Below, in pieces: positions 1 to 7,860 of a DNA stretch of 10,323 bases. The stretch is from contig DEKZ01000328.1 in the NCBI GenBank assembly GCA_002354135.1, forward strand, positions 1 through 10,323, given 5' to 3'. Each line of letters opens with the position of its first letter. Within the stretch, counting starts at the first letter, position 1. The DNA comes from Massilia sp. UBA2709 (GTDB taxonomy: Bacteria; Pseudomonadota; Gammaproteobacteria; Burkholderiales; Burkholderiaceae_D). The translations under genes were made by a program, and so were the position numbers. The notes beneath the pieces were generated by a model that made no database searches, was not told the origin of the DNA, and worked only from the letters and a program-made list of their open reading frames with translations.

Positions 1-221
1 TGCGCAGCGTCGGCGCCTGCTCGTCCTGCCACAGCCCGCATGCGCTGCGCCCGGCCACGCCGGTACTGGAGGGGATCTCGGAAACCTATTTGCGCGACCA
101 GCTGCACGCCTTCCGCGACGGCCGCCGCGCCAACGACATCAACCGGCAAATGCGCAACGCGGTGCGCAACCTGACCGATGCCGAGATCGCGGAGCTGGCG
201 AAGTATTACGCGGCGCGCTGA
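1..221 (+). CDS. c-type cytochrome, C-terminal part (5' end outside window)
   Basis: The reading frame begins in phase at base 3 and ends with TGA at 219-221, giving 72 residues. A covalent haem-binding motif CSSCH is encoded at bases 18-32. About 40 residues later comes a segment NRQMRNAVRNLTDAEIAELA, followed by KYYAAR at the C-terminus. This is the usual end of small class I cytochromes c of the c4/c553 type: the Met in RQM is the likely sixth haem ligand and the last helix packs on the haem. Such proteins carry electrons in the periplasm, often to terminal oxidases, or form a haem domain of a larger oxidoreductase. The N-terminus is missing, so a signal peptide, a second haem domain or a fusion cannot be judged. 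The gene converges on the minus-strand gene that ends 62 bases downstream. Confidence 0.85.
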   Translation, partial: RSVGACSSCHSPHALRPATPVLEGISETYLRDQLHAFRDGRRANDINRQMRNAVRNLTDAEIAELAKYYAAR

Positions 222-245
222 ACGCATTCCATCCAGGCCCGCGCC

Positions 246-275
246 GCGGCCCGCCGCCTGTTCCCGCCGCTTTTT
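246..275 (+). terminator. weak candidate intrinsic terminator after the cytochrome gene
   Basis: A GCGGC arm (246-250) can pair with GCCGC (266-270) across a 15-base loop and is followed directly by five T residues (271-275). It lies 25 bases after the cytochrome stop codon, in the right orientation. The stem is short although all G/C, and the loop is long, so this is a tentative call. Confidence 0.35.
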
Positions 276-283
276 CCCTCCGC

Positions 284-2887
284 TTATGCCGCGTTAGCGC
301 GCGGCAGCAGCGCCGACTGCGCCTCGCCGCGCAGCTCCATCGCAGTGCGCAGCCGCTCCGCGCTCACGGGCGGGCTGAAGAAATAGCCCTGGAACTGGTC
401 GCAGCGGTGCTTGCGCAGGAATTCCAGCTGCTCCTCGGTTTCCACGCCTTCGGCGATCACCTTCAGCTGCATCGTGTGCGCCAGCGCGATCACGGCGCAG
501 ACAATCGCCGCGTCATCGGCGTCGGTCGTCAGGTCGCGCACGAACGAGCGGTCGATCTTCAGGGCGTGAATGGGAAAGCGCTTCAGGTAGCTCAGGCTGG
601 AGTGGCCGGTGCCGAAGTCGTCGATCGACAGGCTCACGCCCATGTCGCTCAGCACCTGCAGGGTGGCCGTGGCGCCGGCCGGGTCGGCCATTACCACGCT
701 TTCGGTGATCTCGAGTTCGAGCTGGGCGGCGTCGCAGCCGGTTTCGGCCAGGATCTGGCCGACCAGTTGCACCAGGTTCTGCTGGTGGAACTGGCGCGCC
801 GACAGGTTCACCGCCACCGTCATCGGCGGCAGGCCGGCATCGCGCCAGGCGACCAGCTGCTCGCAGGCCGCGCGCAGCACCCAGGCGCCGATCTGGACGA
901 TCAGCCCGGTCTCCTCGGCAATCGGGATGAACTCGGCCGGCGCGATCGGCTCGCTCCCCGGCGGGCACCAGCGCAGCAGCGCCTCGACCCCGACCTGGGC
1001 GCCGGTGGCGAGATCGATCTGCGGCTGGTAGTGCAGCACGAACTCGTGGCGTTCGAGGGCGCGCCGCAAGCCGCTCTCCAGGCGCAGGCGGTCGAGCGTG
1101 CGCGCGTTCATCTCCTCGGTATAGAACTGGAAGTTGCCTCGCCCAAGCTCCTTGGCGCGGTACATGGCGGCGTCGGCGTTCTTCAAGAGCGCATTGCTGT
1201 CGATGCCGTCGCGCGGATAGATGCTGATGCCGATGCTGCCGACCGGAGAAAACTCGTTGCCCAGCACGTTCATCGGCAGCAGCAGGGCTTCCAGCAGCTT
1301 GGCCGACAGCACCGCGGCCCCGCCGGCGTCTTCCAGGTCCGGCATCAGGACCACGAACTCGTCGCCGCCGAGGCGCGCCACCGTGTCGCCTTCGCGCACC
1401 ATGCTCGACAAGCGTCGGCCGGCCTCGATGATCACGTGGTCGCCCGCTTCGTGGCCAAGGCTGTCGTTGATGGTCTTGAAACGGTCGAGGTCGATGAACA
1501 GGATCGCCACCTGGTGGCCGGTGCGGTGCGCCAGCGCCAGCGCCTGGTCGAGCCGGTCCATCAGCAGGCTGCGGTTGGCCAGGCCGGTGAGCACGTCGTG
1601 GCTGGCCATGTGGCGCAGCTCGTGCTCGTACTGCTTGCGCCGCGCGATGTTCTCGACCACGATCATCAGGCTGACGTCGCCCCGGCTCGACACCATGCGC
1701 GACACCGCCACGTTCACCCACACCGGCTCGCCGTCCTTGCGCACGTAGCGCTTCTCGATTGCGTAACTCGGAATCTCGCCGGCCAGCAGCATGCGCAGCG
1801 GCGCCTCGCTGGCGGGCAGCTCCTGTTCAAGCGACATGTCGCGGAAGTTCATCGTCTTCAACTCTTCTTCGCTATAGCCGACGATGTCCTGGAACTTGCG
1901 GTTCGCGCTCAGCCAGCGCCCGTCGCGCGCCGCCTGGGCCAGGCCGACCGCCGCATGGTCGAACGCGATACGGAAGCGTTCCTCGCTGTCGTGCAGGGCG
2001 GCCCTGGCGCGCATCGGCGCGGTGAGGTCCTCGGCGATCAGGAGCAGCAGGTCTTCGCCATCGAGCCAGACGCGCGACAGCGCGCAGCGCAGGTAGCGCG
2101 GCTGGCCGGACAGGCCTGCGGGCTGCAGCGTCAGCATCAATTCCTCGCGATGCTCGGGCGAGCGCAGCGCGACGTCGATGGCCTCGCGCAGTGCGGGAAT
2201 GGGCAGGAAATCGATGCCCACGGAAGGCGGCGCGGCCACGCCCAGCATCGTGCACATCGCCGGGTTGATGGTGCGGACCTGGCGCGCCGCATCGACCACC
2301 ATCACGCCCGACGGCAGGCTGGTCAGCACCTGCTCGGCGTAGTTCTTCAGGCCCGACAATTCGATGCGTCCGGCCTGCTCGTAGGTATCGAGCGCCAGGC
2401 TCATGTCCAGGCACATCAGTTTCAGCAGGGCGTCGTAGGTCGGCTGGTATTTCTCGGGCGTGTCCGCCAGGGCCTTGCGCAGGACCGGCGCCAGTTCGGC
2501 GAGGTATTTGCGGTAGGCGCCGATGTACCAGCGGATCTCCAGCCCGACATGCTGGTGGACCAGGCCGACGCGCACGCGGTTGCGTTCGTAGGCCGCGTCG
2601 TAGTCGCCGGCGGTGAGGCTGTCGAAGTACTCGGCCTGCAGGTGCTTCAGGCGGACGAAGGCATGGCGGTCGTCGAGGAGCCGCTGCAGGCGCGGGAAGC
2701 GCAGCAGGTGCTCGTAGAAGGACAGGACGACCTCGGACTGGTGGGCTTTCAGGTAGGGATGGACGTCACGCAGGAGCTGGGCGTCGCGTTCGTCGAATTC
2801 GAGGTAGGCGCGGTACTGGCGGGAGGTTTCATTGTCCGGCGCCATCAGGTCGGTCATGGCGTCGATGTCGAATTTTTTTCTTTTCAT
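284..2887 (-). CDS. globin-coupled sensor, dual PAS, diguanylate cyclase/phosphodiesterase (GGDEF-EAL)
   Basis: This 867-residue protein makes and/or breaks down the second messenger cyclic di-GMP. Residues about 25-175 resemble a globin-coupled sensor domain; His111 in GLVHQHVGLE is the likely proximal haem ligand (His113 is the alternative). Residues about 180-290 and 300-417 are two PAS-like domains. The GGDEF domain (about 420-590) has an intact GGDEF signature at 507-511 and an inhibitory RxxD site at 498-501 (REGD), five residues upstream. The EAL domain (about 600-855) keeps the usual catalytic set: EAL (635-637), NLSARQF (694-700), EITES (726-730), DDFGTG (756-761), LKIDR (776-780), AEGVE (812-816) and QGYFF. 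Both active sites therefore look usable. No membrane segment is seen, so it should be cytoplasmic and respond to O2, NO or CO. No strong Shine-Dalgarno precedes the ATG at 2887; the in-frame ATG at codon 11 is an alternative start. An FNR-type box lies about 90 bases upstream. Confidence 0.93.
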   Translation of the reverse strand: MKRKKFDIDAMTDLMAPDNETSRQYRAYLEFDERDAQLLRDVHPYLKAHQSEVVLSFYEHLLRFPRLQRLLDDRHAFVRLKHLQAEYFDSLTAGDYDAAYERNRVRVGLVHQHVGLEIRWYIGAYRKYLAELAPVLRKALADTPEKYQPTYDALLKLMCLDMSLALDTYEQAGRIELSGLKNYAEQVLTSLPSGVMVVDAARQVRTINPAMCTMLGVAAPPSVGIDFLPIPALREAIDVALRSPEHREELMLTLQPAGLSGQPRYLRCALSRVWLDGEDLLLLIAEDLTAPMRARAALHDSEERFRIAFDHAAVGLAQAARDGRWLSANRKFQDIVGYSEEELKTMNFRDMSLEQELPASEAPLRMLLAGEIPSYAIEKRYVRKDGEPVWVNVAVSRMVSSRGDVSLMIVVENIARRKQYEHELRHMASHDVLTGLANRSLLMDRLDQALALAHRTGHQVAILFIDLDRFKTINDSLGHEAGDHVIIEAGRRLSSMVREGDTVARLGGDEFVVLMPDLEDAGGAAVLSAKLLEALLLPMNVLGNEFSPVGSIGISIYPRDGIDSNALLKNADAAMYRAKELGRGNFQFYTEEMNARTLDRLRLESGLRRALERHEFVLHYQPQIDLATGAQVGVEALLRWCPPGSEPIAPAEFIPIAEETGLIVQIGAWVLRAACEQLVAWRDAGLPPMTVAVNLSARQFHQQNLVQLVGQILAETGCDAAQLELEITESVVMADPAGATATLQVLSDMGVSLSIDDFGTGHSSLSYLKRFPIHALKIDRSFVRDLTTDADDAAIVCAVIALAHTMQLKVIAEGVETEEQLEFLRKHRCDQFQGYFFSPPVSAERLRTAMELRGEAQSALLPRANAA

Positions 2888-2976
2888 TGGTGTGCGATGC
2901 GCCGCGGCGCATCATCTTCTCCGTACACGTTCAATTACGCGGACGCAAGAATGACCCAGACCATGGGCGCCAGTCC

Positions 2977-2990
2977 TTGAGGTAGATCAA
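2977..2990 (-). promoter_or_regulatory. FNR/CRP-family-like box upstream of the globin-GGDEF-EAL gene
   Basis: On the minus strand the 14 bases read TTGATCTACCTCAA, a perfect TTGA-N6-TCAA core. It differs by one base from the FNR/Anr consensus TTGAT-N4-ATCAA. Counting 23 bases downstream of the site on the minus strand gives CATTCT, a partial -10 match at the spacing of a class II FNR-activated promoter. The predicted start site would lie roughly 55 bases before the ATG at 2887. Control of a haem-sensor c-di-GMP enzyme by an oxygen- or NO-responsive regulator would make sense. The regulator itself is not in the window. Confidence 0.4.
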
Positions 2991-3048
2991 AACTATTTCC
3001 CATCGACTACGAAAGTTGAATATCGGTATTTACCAGAGACGGGACGTG

Positions 3049-3078
3049 AAAAAGAACGTGCCCGAACGAGCCGGGCAC
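3049..3078 (-). terminator. intrinsic terminator of the three-domain hydrolase gene
   Basis: GTGCCCG (3058-3064) pairs perfectly with CGGGCAC (3072-3078) around a 7-base loop. Read on the minus strand the stem is followed by GTTCTTTTT, a U-rich tract. The hairpin starts 27 bases after the stop codon of the gene ending at 3105 and has the correct orientation to stop its transcript before the next minus-strand gene. Confidence 0.8.
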
Positions 3079-3104
3079 GGTGGCTGCGCATCCGATATCG
3101 CTGC

Positions 3105-6014
3105 CTACACCGCCACGCTCCACGGCGCGGTCGAATCGTAGAAACGCTTGTCGGCGTTGAGCGAGATGTGCAGGTGCCTGGTGTGCGGGTTCGCGCCGCT
3201 GTAGCTGCGCCAGGTCCAGGGCGCGATACCATTGCTGGTGTAGGAACTCATAATGCGCCGGTTCCAGATCACGTATTTCACGCGCGGATCGCGGCCGGAC
3301 CGCAGCGACTCGGCCAGCGTCTCGGCGTTGCAGCCGCCCGCCGCGTCGTGCGTGATGTCGAGCGCCGACACGACGCCGGTGCTGCCGTCCTCGATCCAGG
3401 GGTTGTGGTCGGAGTCGCGCGTGCGGTGCGCGGCGTCGCCGATCGAGCCATCGCTGATCTTGCTGCGGTTCGGCGCCAGGCGGTCGATCTCGTCGCGCAG
3501 CGTGACCAGGGCCTGGGCCACACGCCAGGGCCGGACCAGGCCGAGGGCCGATTCACGCATTGAGTCCATATAGGAGGAGGCACTCATCTCCAGCGACCGC
3601 TCCTCGGCCTCGACATCGTCGCCGAGATTCGGCGTAGGCACCTCGTCCAGCGCAGCCGGCGCGACGCCTTCCTGGGGCAGGCGCAGGGCCTTGCGCAGTG
3701 TCGTTCCAAACAGCCCGGTGACCGAGGAAAAGCCGCCGTCGGTCGGATGCAGCTCGTCGGCCCAGCGGCTGCCGACCGTGCCGCGCACGTCCACATGCCA
3801 GGCATTGCGGAACATCCCGGACGGGTAGGTGCCGCCGCACAGGCGTTGCAGGATCAGGTTCAGGCGGTCGATCAGCGCCTGCACGATGGCGCGCTGCAGG
3901 TTCGGGTCGGCGATGCCGAGCTCGTCGCGCATCGGCCTGCCCAGCCACTTGTCGACCGCGGCCCAGGCCGGATTGCGCGTCTCGCCCGGGCCGCCACCGG
4001 GAATCGCGTAGTCGTAGCCGTGGCAGAGCACCGGCAGTTCGGGGAATTCGCGCGCCACGTTGTCGAGCACACGGCGATAACACTCCTCCACGAAGCGCAT
4101 CTTCTGCTCGACGGCCGGAGTGTCGACATACCAGGACACCGGCTTGCCCGCTTCGAAACGCTTGACGATCTGGGCGATGACCGACTTGCCGCGCGCATCC
4201 TCGCCGACGATGTCGTTGCCGCCGCCCGAGAACAGAAAGGCCTTCACGGAGCCGGCATTGCGGCGCAGCGCCTGCATGTATTCGGCGCCGTCGTAGACCA
4301 TGTTCTGCAGGGTGTCGCCGGCCGCGTCCACGCTCCAGACGTTGTAGTCGGCCTGCAGGTCGTCGATCACATCGGACAGCAGCACCGGGAACTGGAACCA
4401 GGAATCGCCCTCGGACACCAGCACGGGACGCGGGTCGCCCGCCGCCATGCGCGCCCGGAACACTTCCTGGCGCCGCAAGCGGCTCAGGCCATTCGCCCAG
4501 GACATCATCATCGCGCCCTCGACGATGTCCTGCGGCTCGGCGATATCGACCAGCGCCGGATTCGGGATCACGCCCGGTGCAAAGGGTTTCGCCAACGACG
4601 GGTCACCGACGAAATAGGTTCGCAGCTCGGCATCGTCGACCTGGGGATCGCGCATCATCTCCTGCAGCTCGCGCATCGAGATGCGCCCTCGCCTGCCTGC
4701 CCTGGGCGCCGCGGCCCGCGCACGTTCGCCGCCCACCGTGACGCCGACTTCCGGCGCTCCGTTCACGTCGACGGTGATGCGCAGCTTGATCGGAATCTGC
4801 AGCACGCCCGGCTCGCTCGTCACGCGGTGCGCCGCCGGCGCCGTGGAGACGCTGGGCGCCGGCTTCTGCTCCGGTTGCGGCGTGGCCGGAGCAGGACGCG
4901 CCGCCTCGTGGGGGTCGGCGCCGCTCCAGGCGCGCTGCCACTGGTCGGTGACCGCGATCCGGCCTTCGAACTGCACGCCGGCATCGACCACGTGCGCGTC
5001 ACGCGCCAGCTCATAGCTCGGCACGGCGTAGTTGGCTTTGAGGTATTCGCCGGCAAAGTGCAGGCCGATGACGCGGCCGGTGGCGACGTCGATGATGGCC
5101 GAGCCCGAGTTGCCGCCCAGGGTGGAGCTGTCGTGTACCATCGCCTCGACCTCGTTCTCGAAGCTGCGCACCCGGGTGCGCAGCCGCACCTTGCCCGGCT
5201 GGAAGCGCTTGACGTTGTAGACGCCGGCAAAGATGCGGTCCTGCAGCGCCAGGTCGTTGCGGTCGTCGCGCGCCGGATAGCCGATCGCCGCCATGTCGCG
5301 GTCGACCAGGTCTTCCGGCGCCTGCACCGACAGGACCAAGGGCTGGTAGGTGGGCGACAGGCCGCTCACCTGCACCAGCGCCATGTCCCAGTAGGGGTGG
5401 ATCATCAGCACGCGCTCGACGGTGAAGTAGGACGCGTTCTCGGGATCGCTGTCGACCTCGCATTCGAAGTCGACCAGCGCGTCGCCCGGACGGTAGACCA
5501 GCCCCTCGACACCCAGCCCTTCGGCGAACAGGCGCGCCACGTGGCGGTTCGTCATCAGGAGCGAGGGACCGACCAGGAAGCCGGTGCCGCCGTAGGGCAC
5601 CGTATACATGTTCGGCAGCTCGATGCGGCCGATGGCGCCGAGCAGCGGATTGATGCGATTGCGCACCTCCATGGTATCGAGCTCGCCCCAGACCCCGCCC
5701 AGGTGGTCGTAGGTGCCCGCGCGCACGAACACGGCCGGCCGGTCGCGCGCCAGCACGATCGCCTCGACGCCGAACAGCTCGGCGGGGCTGACCTGGTCGT
5801 CGCGTTTTTCCTTCAGTTTGCGGATGCCCTCGAGGGCATCCTGGTAGCCGAATTCCGGCGCGGCGCGGGGACGGTGGTCGCCGGCGACCTCGAGCAGCTG
5901 GAACGCGGCGGCCTCCTCGGGCGGCGGGATGGGCAGCGCGTCCAGATCGTCGCCGGGCGAGACCTGGCGCAGCATCGTGCGCAGCCGGCTGACCCTTTCC
6001 ATGTGGTTCATCAT
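3105..6014 (-). CDS. three-enzyme fusion: trypsin-like protease, SGNH hydrolase, M15-like zinc peptidase
   Basis: This 969-residue protein has three hydrolase modules. Residues about 135-335 are a trypsin-like serine protease with His158 (TNRHV), Asp210 (YWDMALV) and Ser303 (GGNSGSA). A Pro/Ala-rich linker (about 366-400) follows. Residues about 525-778 are an SGNH/GDSL-type hydrolase: Ser538 in EGDSW, Gly566, Asn600 in GGGND, and Asp753/His756 in DELHP. Residues about 822-965 resemble M15-like D-Ala-D-Ala peptidase or phage endolysin domains: candidate metal ligands His870 (SDHNP) and Asp886 (ALDITHD), then His947/His949 (HLH). The first 130 residues are unassigned. No signal peptide or membrane segment is seen, so export, if any, must use another route. 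The start is well supported: AAGGAGG (6020-6026) lies five bases before the first ATG; the second ATG (codon 2) is also within range. Substrates are unknown. Cell-wall breakdown or an effector/lysis role is an inference from the third module. Confidence 0.88.
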   Translation of the reverse strand: MMNHMERVSRLRTMLRQVSPGDDLDALPIPPPEEAAAFQLLEVAGDHRPRAAPEFGYQDALEGIRKLKEKRDDQVSPAELFGVEAIVLARDRPAVFVRAGTYDHLGGVWGELDTMEVRNRINPLLGAIGRIELPNMYTVPYGGTGFLVGPSLLMTNRHVARLFAEGLGVEGLVYRPGDALVDFECEVDSDPENASYFTVERVLMIHPYWDMALVQVSGLSPTYQPLVLSVQAPEDLVDRDMAAIGYPARDDRNDLALQDRIFAGVYNVKRFQPGKVRLRTRVRSFENEVEAMVHDSSTLGGNSGSAIIDVATGRVIGLHFAGEYLKANYAVPSYELARDAHVVDAGVQFEGRIAVTDQWQRAWSGADPHEAARPAPATPQPEQKPAPSVSTAPAAHRVTSEPGVLQIPIKLRITVDVNGAPEVGVTVGGERARAAAPRAGRRGRISMRELQEMMRDPQVDDAELRTYFVGDPSLAKPFAPGVIPNPALVDIAEPQDIVEGAMMMSWANGLSRLRRQEVFRARMAAGDPRPVLVSEGDSWFQFPVLLSDVIDDLQADYNVWSVDAAGDTLQNMVYDGAEYMQALRRNAGSVKAFLFSGGGNDIVGEDARGKSVIAQIVKRFEAGKPVSWYVDTPAVEQKMRFVEECYRRVLDNVAREFPELPVLCHGYDYAIPGGGPGETRNPAWAAVDKWLGRPMRDELGIADPNLQRAIVQALIDRLNLILQRLCGGTYPSGMFRNAWHVDVRGTVGSRWADELHPTDGGFSSVTGLFGTTLRKALRLPQEGVAPAALDEVPTPNLGDDVEAEERSLEMSASSYMDSMRESALGLVRPWRVAQALVTLRDEIDRLAPNRSKISDGSIGDAAHRTRDSDHNPWIEDGSTGVVSALDITHDAAGGCNAETLAESLRSGRDPRVKYVIWNRRIMSSYTSNGIAPWTWRSYSGANPHTRHLHISLNADKRFYDSTAPWSVAV

Positions 6015-6151
6015 GATCCCCTCCTTGGCGTGATTGCGGTGGCAAACAACAGGGGAGCCTGGGCCGGCAGAGGCAAGTCGGTTTCAGGCCATGGTGCGGT
6101 GCCGGCCTCTTCGGGCCTGCACGCAGTGTGGTGTGGCGTTGTTGATGGGGT

Positions 6152-6188
6152 GACTGAATCAGTCTAGCAAATGGGAAGGGGCGAGCAA
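6152..6188 (-). promoter_or_regulatory. candidate promoter with overlapping palindrome for the three-enzyme gene
   Basis: On the minus strand TTGCTC (6183-6188) and TAGACT (6161-6166) are 16 bases apart, and TAGACT is preceded by TGC, an extended -10 feature. The perfect palindrome GACTGA-A-TCAGTC (6152-6164) overlaps the -10 element and the expected start site, where a repressor could act. This would leave a leader of about 140 bases before the ATG at 6014. The hexamers match consensus only partly (3 of 6 and 4 of 6). Confidence 0.35.
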
Positions 6189-6320
6189 GGTGATGCGTGC
6201 GGTTTTTGGGGAGCGGTGCCGGTGTTAGTTCCGCCCATGTGAACGCTGCCGATTGTGCGGCGCCAAATCGACTCGGCAGGCATCGCGTACTGTGCTCACA
6301 GCTCGCGCAATCCGCATAAG

Positions 6321-6358
6321 CGCTTGTTTCTTAACGACTATTTTCTATAAAACAAGCG
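6321..6358 (+). promoter_or_regulatory. promoter of the HAF-repeat gene inside a 9-bp inverted repeat
   Basis: TTGTTT (6324-6329) and TATAAA (6346-6351), separated by 16 bases, form a plausible sigma-70 promoter about 45 bases before the ATG at 6396. The arms CGCTTGTTT (6321-6329) and AAACAAGCG (6350-6358) are exact reverse complements with a 20-base spacer. One arm covers the -35 element and the other overlaps the end of the -10 element. The layout suits a dimeric regulator binding across the promoter. No regulator gene is adjacent. Confidence 0.5.
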
Positions 6359-6395
6359 ATCCATTTTTCATGTCGTCCTTCACGTTGGAGACTCC

Positions 6396-7589
6396 ATGCA
6401 CACACCTCATCGTATTTCCCTGTTCCTGCTGTCGCTGACCCTGGCCGCGGCAGGCGCCGTCCATGCCGCTCCCGAATACCGGGTCAGCATCGTCGGTCCG
6501 GCCAACAGCGAGGCCAAGGACATCAACCGGGCCGGCGTCATCGTCGGCACCTATCCGGCCAGTGCCAGCACCACGCACGGCTTCATCAACCGGGGCAAGG
6601 GCCTGGTCGACCTCGGCGCGCTGGGCGGCAGCTCGAGCAATGCCGTGGCGATCAACGACAGGGGCCAGGTGCTCGGCAACTGGACGACCCGCAGTGGCCA
6701 GCAGCGCGGCTACATCTACTACCAGGGCAGGCAGCGCGACATCGGCGCCATTCGGGGCAGGAGCACAACCTACACCGACATCAACAATGCCGGCTACGCC
6801 ATCTTGTTCGCCGGCACACCGTATCCCTACGACGACGCAGGCGTGCGCAGCTTCCTGCGCGCGCCGGGCGGCACGTTCAGGGACATCGGCAGACTGCTGT
6901 CCGACGAGAACGCGCCGAGCATTACCCAGGCCATGGCGCTGAACAACCGGAACCGGATCACCGGCCAATCCGGCCTCGGAATCCTCCCCGAACCGACGCT
7001 GCGCGCGATCAGCTGGAGCGGCGGCGCCACGCGTGACCTGGGCGACTTTGGCCTCAGTTCGAACGGGGGGAGCGCAATCAACGGGCGGGGCCAGATCACC
7101 GGCTACATGGGGGTGGCGGATAACTTCTACGAACGGATTGCTTTCTTTTACAGCCATGGCCGCCTGATCAGGATCGACAACCGCCCAGCTAGCGAAACGA
7201 CGAGCCGGAACAGCGAGGGCACCGGCATCAACAACCACGGCCACGTCGTCGGCACCAGCGACCACCTGTCCGGCTTCATCTGGCGCGGCCGGCGCATGGA
7301 AAGCCTGAATGCCCTGATCGACCCCAGGCTGGGCTGGGACATCGCCGAACCGCGCGCCATCAACGACGCCGGCCAGATCGCGGCCACTGCGACCCGCGCA
7401 GGGGTGGAGTATGCGGTACGGCTCGACCTGATCCGGCCGAGCGTGCTGGCTGAGCCGGACCTGGGCGAGGATGCGGATGCACCTGCTGCGTCGGATGAAG
7501 CGGCCCTGTCGCCGGCGCAGGCGGCGGCGGAGGCCAGGGTGGAAGAAGAGGCGCAGCTGCGTGAGGTGGTGAGGCCGGTGCAGCAGTAA
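6396..7589 (+). CDS. exported HAF-repeat protein
   Basis: This 397-residue protein starts with a signal peptide: basic MHTPHR, a hydrophobic stretch to about residue 21, and a likely cleavage after AVHA (residue 24). The mature part holds seven copies of an I/L-N-x-x-G-x-hydrophobic-x-G-like motif, at residues 42-51, 85-94, 128-137, 181-190, 227-236, 277-286 and 321-330, spaced 43 to 53 residues. One copy is preceded by the typical DLGALGG. This is the pattern of the HAF family of extracellular repeat proteins, whose function is unknown; seven regular units would fit a beta-propeller (inference). Residues about 350-397 are a low-complexity tail rich in Ala and Glu. No PEP-CTERM or other sorting signal is visible. 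GGAG at 6387-6390, five bases before the ATG, supports the start. The gene is divergent from the three-enzyme gene and is the last intact GC-rich gene before the mobile-element debris. Confidence 0.85.
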   Translation: MHTPHRISLFLLSLTLAAAGAVHAAPEYRVSIVGPANSEAKDINRAGVIVGTYPASASTTHGFINRGKGLVDLGALGGSSSNAVAINDRGQVLGNWTTRSGQQRGYIYYQGRQRDIGAIRGRSTTYTDINNAGYAILFAGTPYPYDDAGVRSFLRAPGGTFRDIGRLLSDENAPSITQAMALNNRNRITGQSGLGILPEPTLRAISWSGGATRDLGDFGLSSNGGSAINGRGQITGYMGVADNFYERIAFFYSHGRLIRIDNRPASETTSRNSEGTGINNHGHVVGTSDHLSGFIWRGRRMESLNALIDPRLGWDIAEPRAINDAGQIAATATRAGVEYAVRLDLIRPSVLAEPDLGEDADAPAASDEAALSPAQAAAEARVEEEAQLREVVRPVQQ

Positions 7590-7599
7590 GGGATGTGTG

Positions 7600-7790
7600 G
7601 AGGTGCCTGATCAGGGCCGCCAAACGCTGGCCCTGGTCAAGCATCTCTTCGGCGATCCTGCCTATGATCGGCGCACTCTGCTGGATGAGGCAGCTTATCT
7701 CAACTTGCTGGAGATACGGCCTAGTTCCGCGGACACTGAGGAGACGTGTTTGAATGTCAGTACTCCCCGTCCTTGCGCAGAAGTCCATAT
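7600..7790 (+). pseudogene. IS5-like (DDE) transposase fragment
   Basis: The frame encodes GRQTLALVKHLFGDPAYDRR followed by TLLDEAAYLNLLEIR. This resembles the region of IS5-family transposases around the second catalytic Asp (KHLFADGAYDR, then a KAAYLDF-like helix). The following residues (SADTEETCLNVSTPRP) look like a decayed version of the part that normally leads to the RRWVVERTF segment with the last catalytic residue, which is absent. The upstream catalytic part and the terminal inverted repeats are also absent. It is a relic, not an active element. A perfect inverted repeat CAGGGCC/GGCCCTG (7612-7618, 7629-7635) lies inside it and lacks a T-tract. Confidence 0.55.
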
Positions 7791-7860
7791 TGAGTCGGAA
7801 CCGCGGAACCAGGCTAGCAAGTTCACATCTAATCCGACACCATCATGTTCGTGTCGAACC

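Noticed and set aside
407..2980. Very long plus-strand open frame (857 codons) over the globin-GGDEF-EAL gene
   Set aside because: It is rich in His, Gln, Arg and Ala with no domain signature, as expected for the antisense of a GC-rich gene. The minus strand has clear domains.
3747..6167. Long plus-strand open frame (806 codons) over the three-enzyme gene
   Set aside because: It has antisense composition with no recognisable motif; the minus strand carries three sets of catalytic motifs and a strong Shine-Dalgarno.
7612..7635. Perfect 7-bp inverted repeat after the HAF gene, considered as a terminator
   Set aside because: No T-tract follows in either direction and it lies inside the transposase-like coding remnant.
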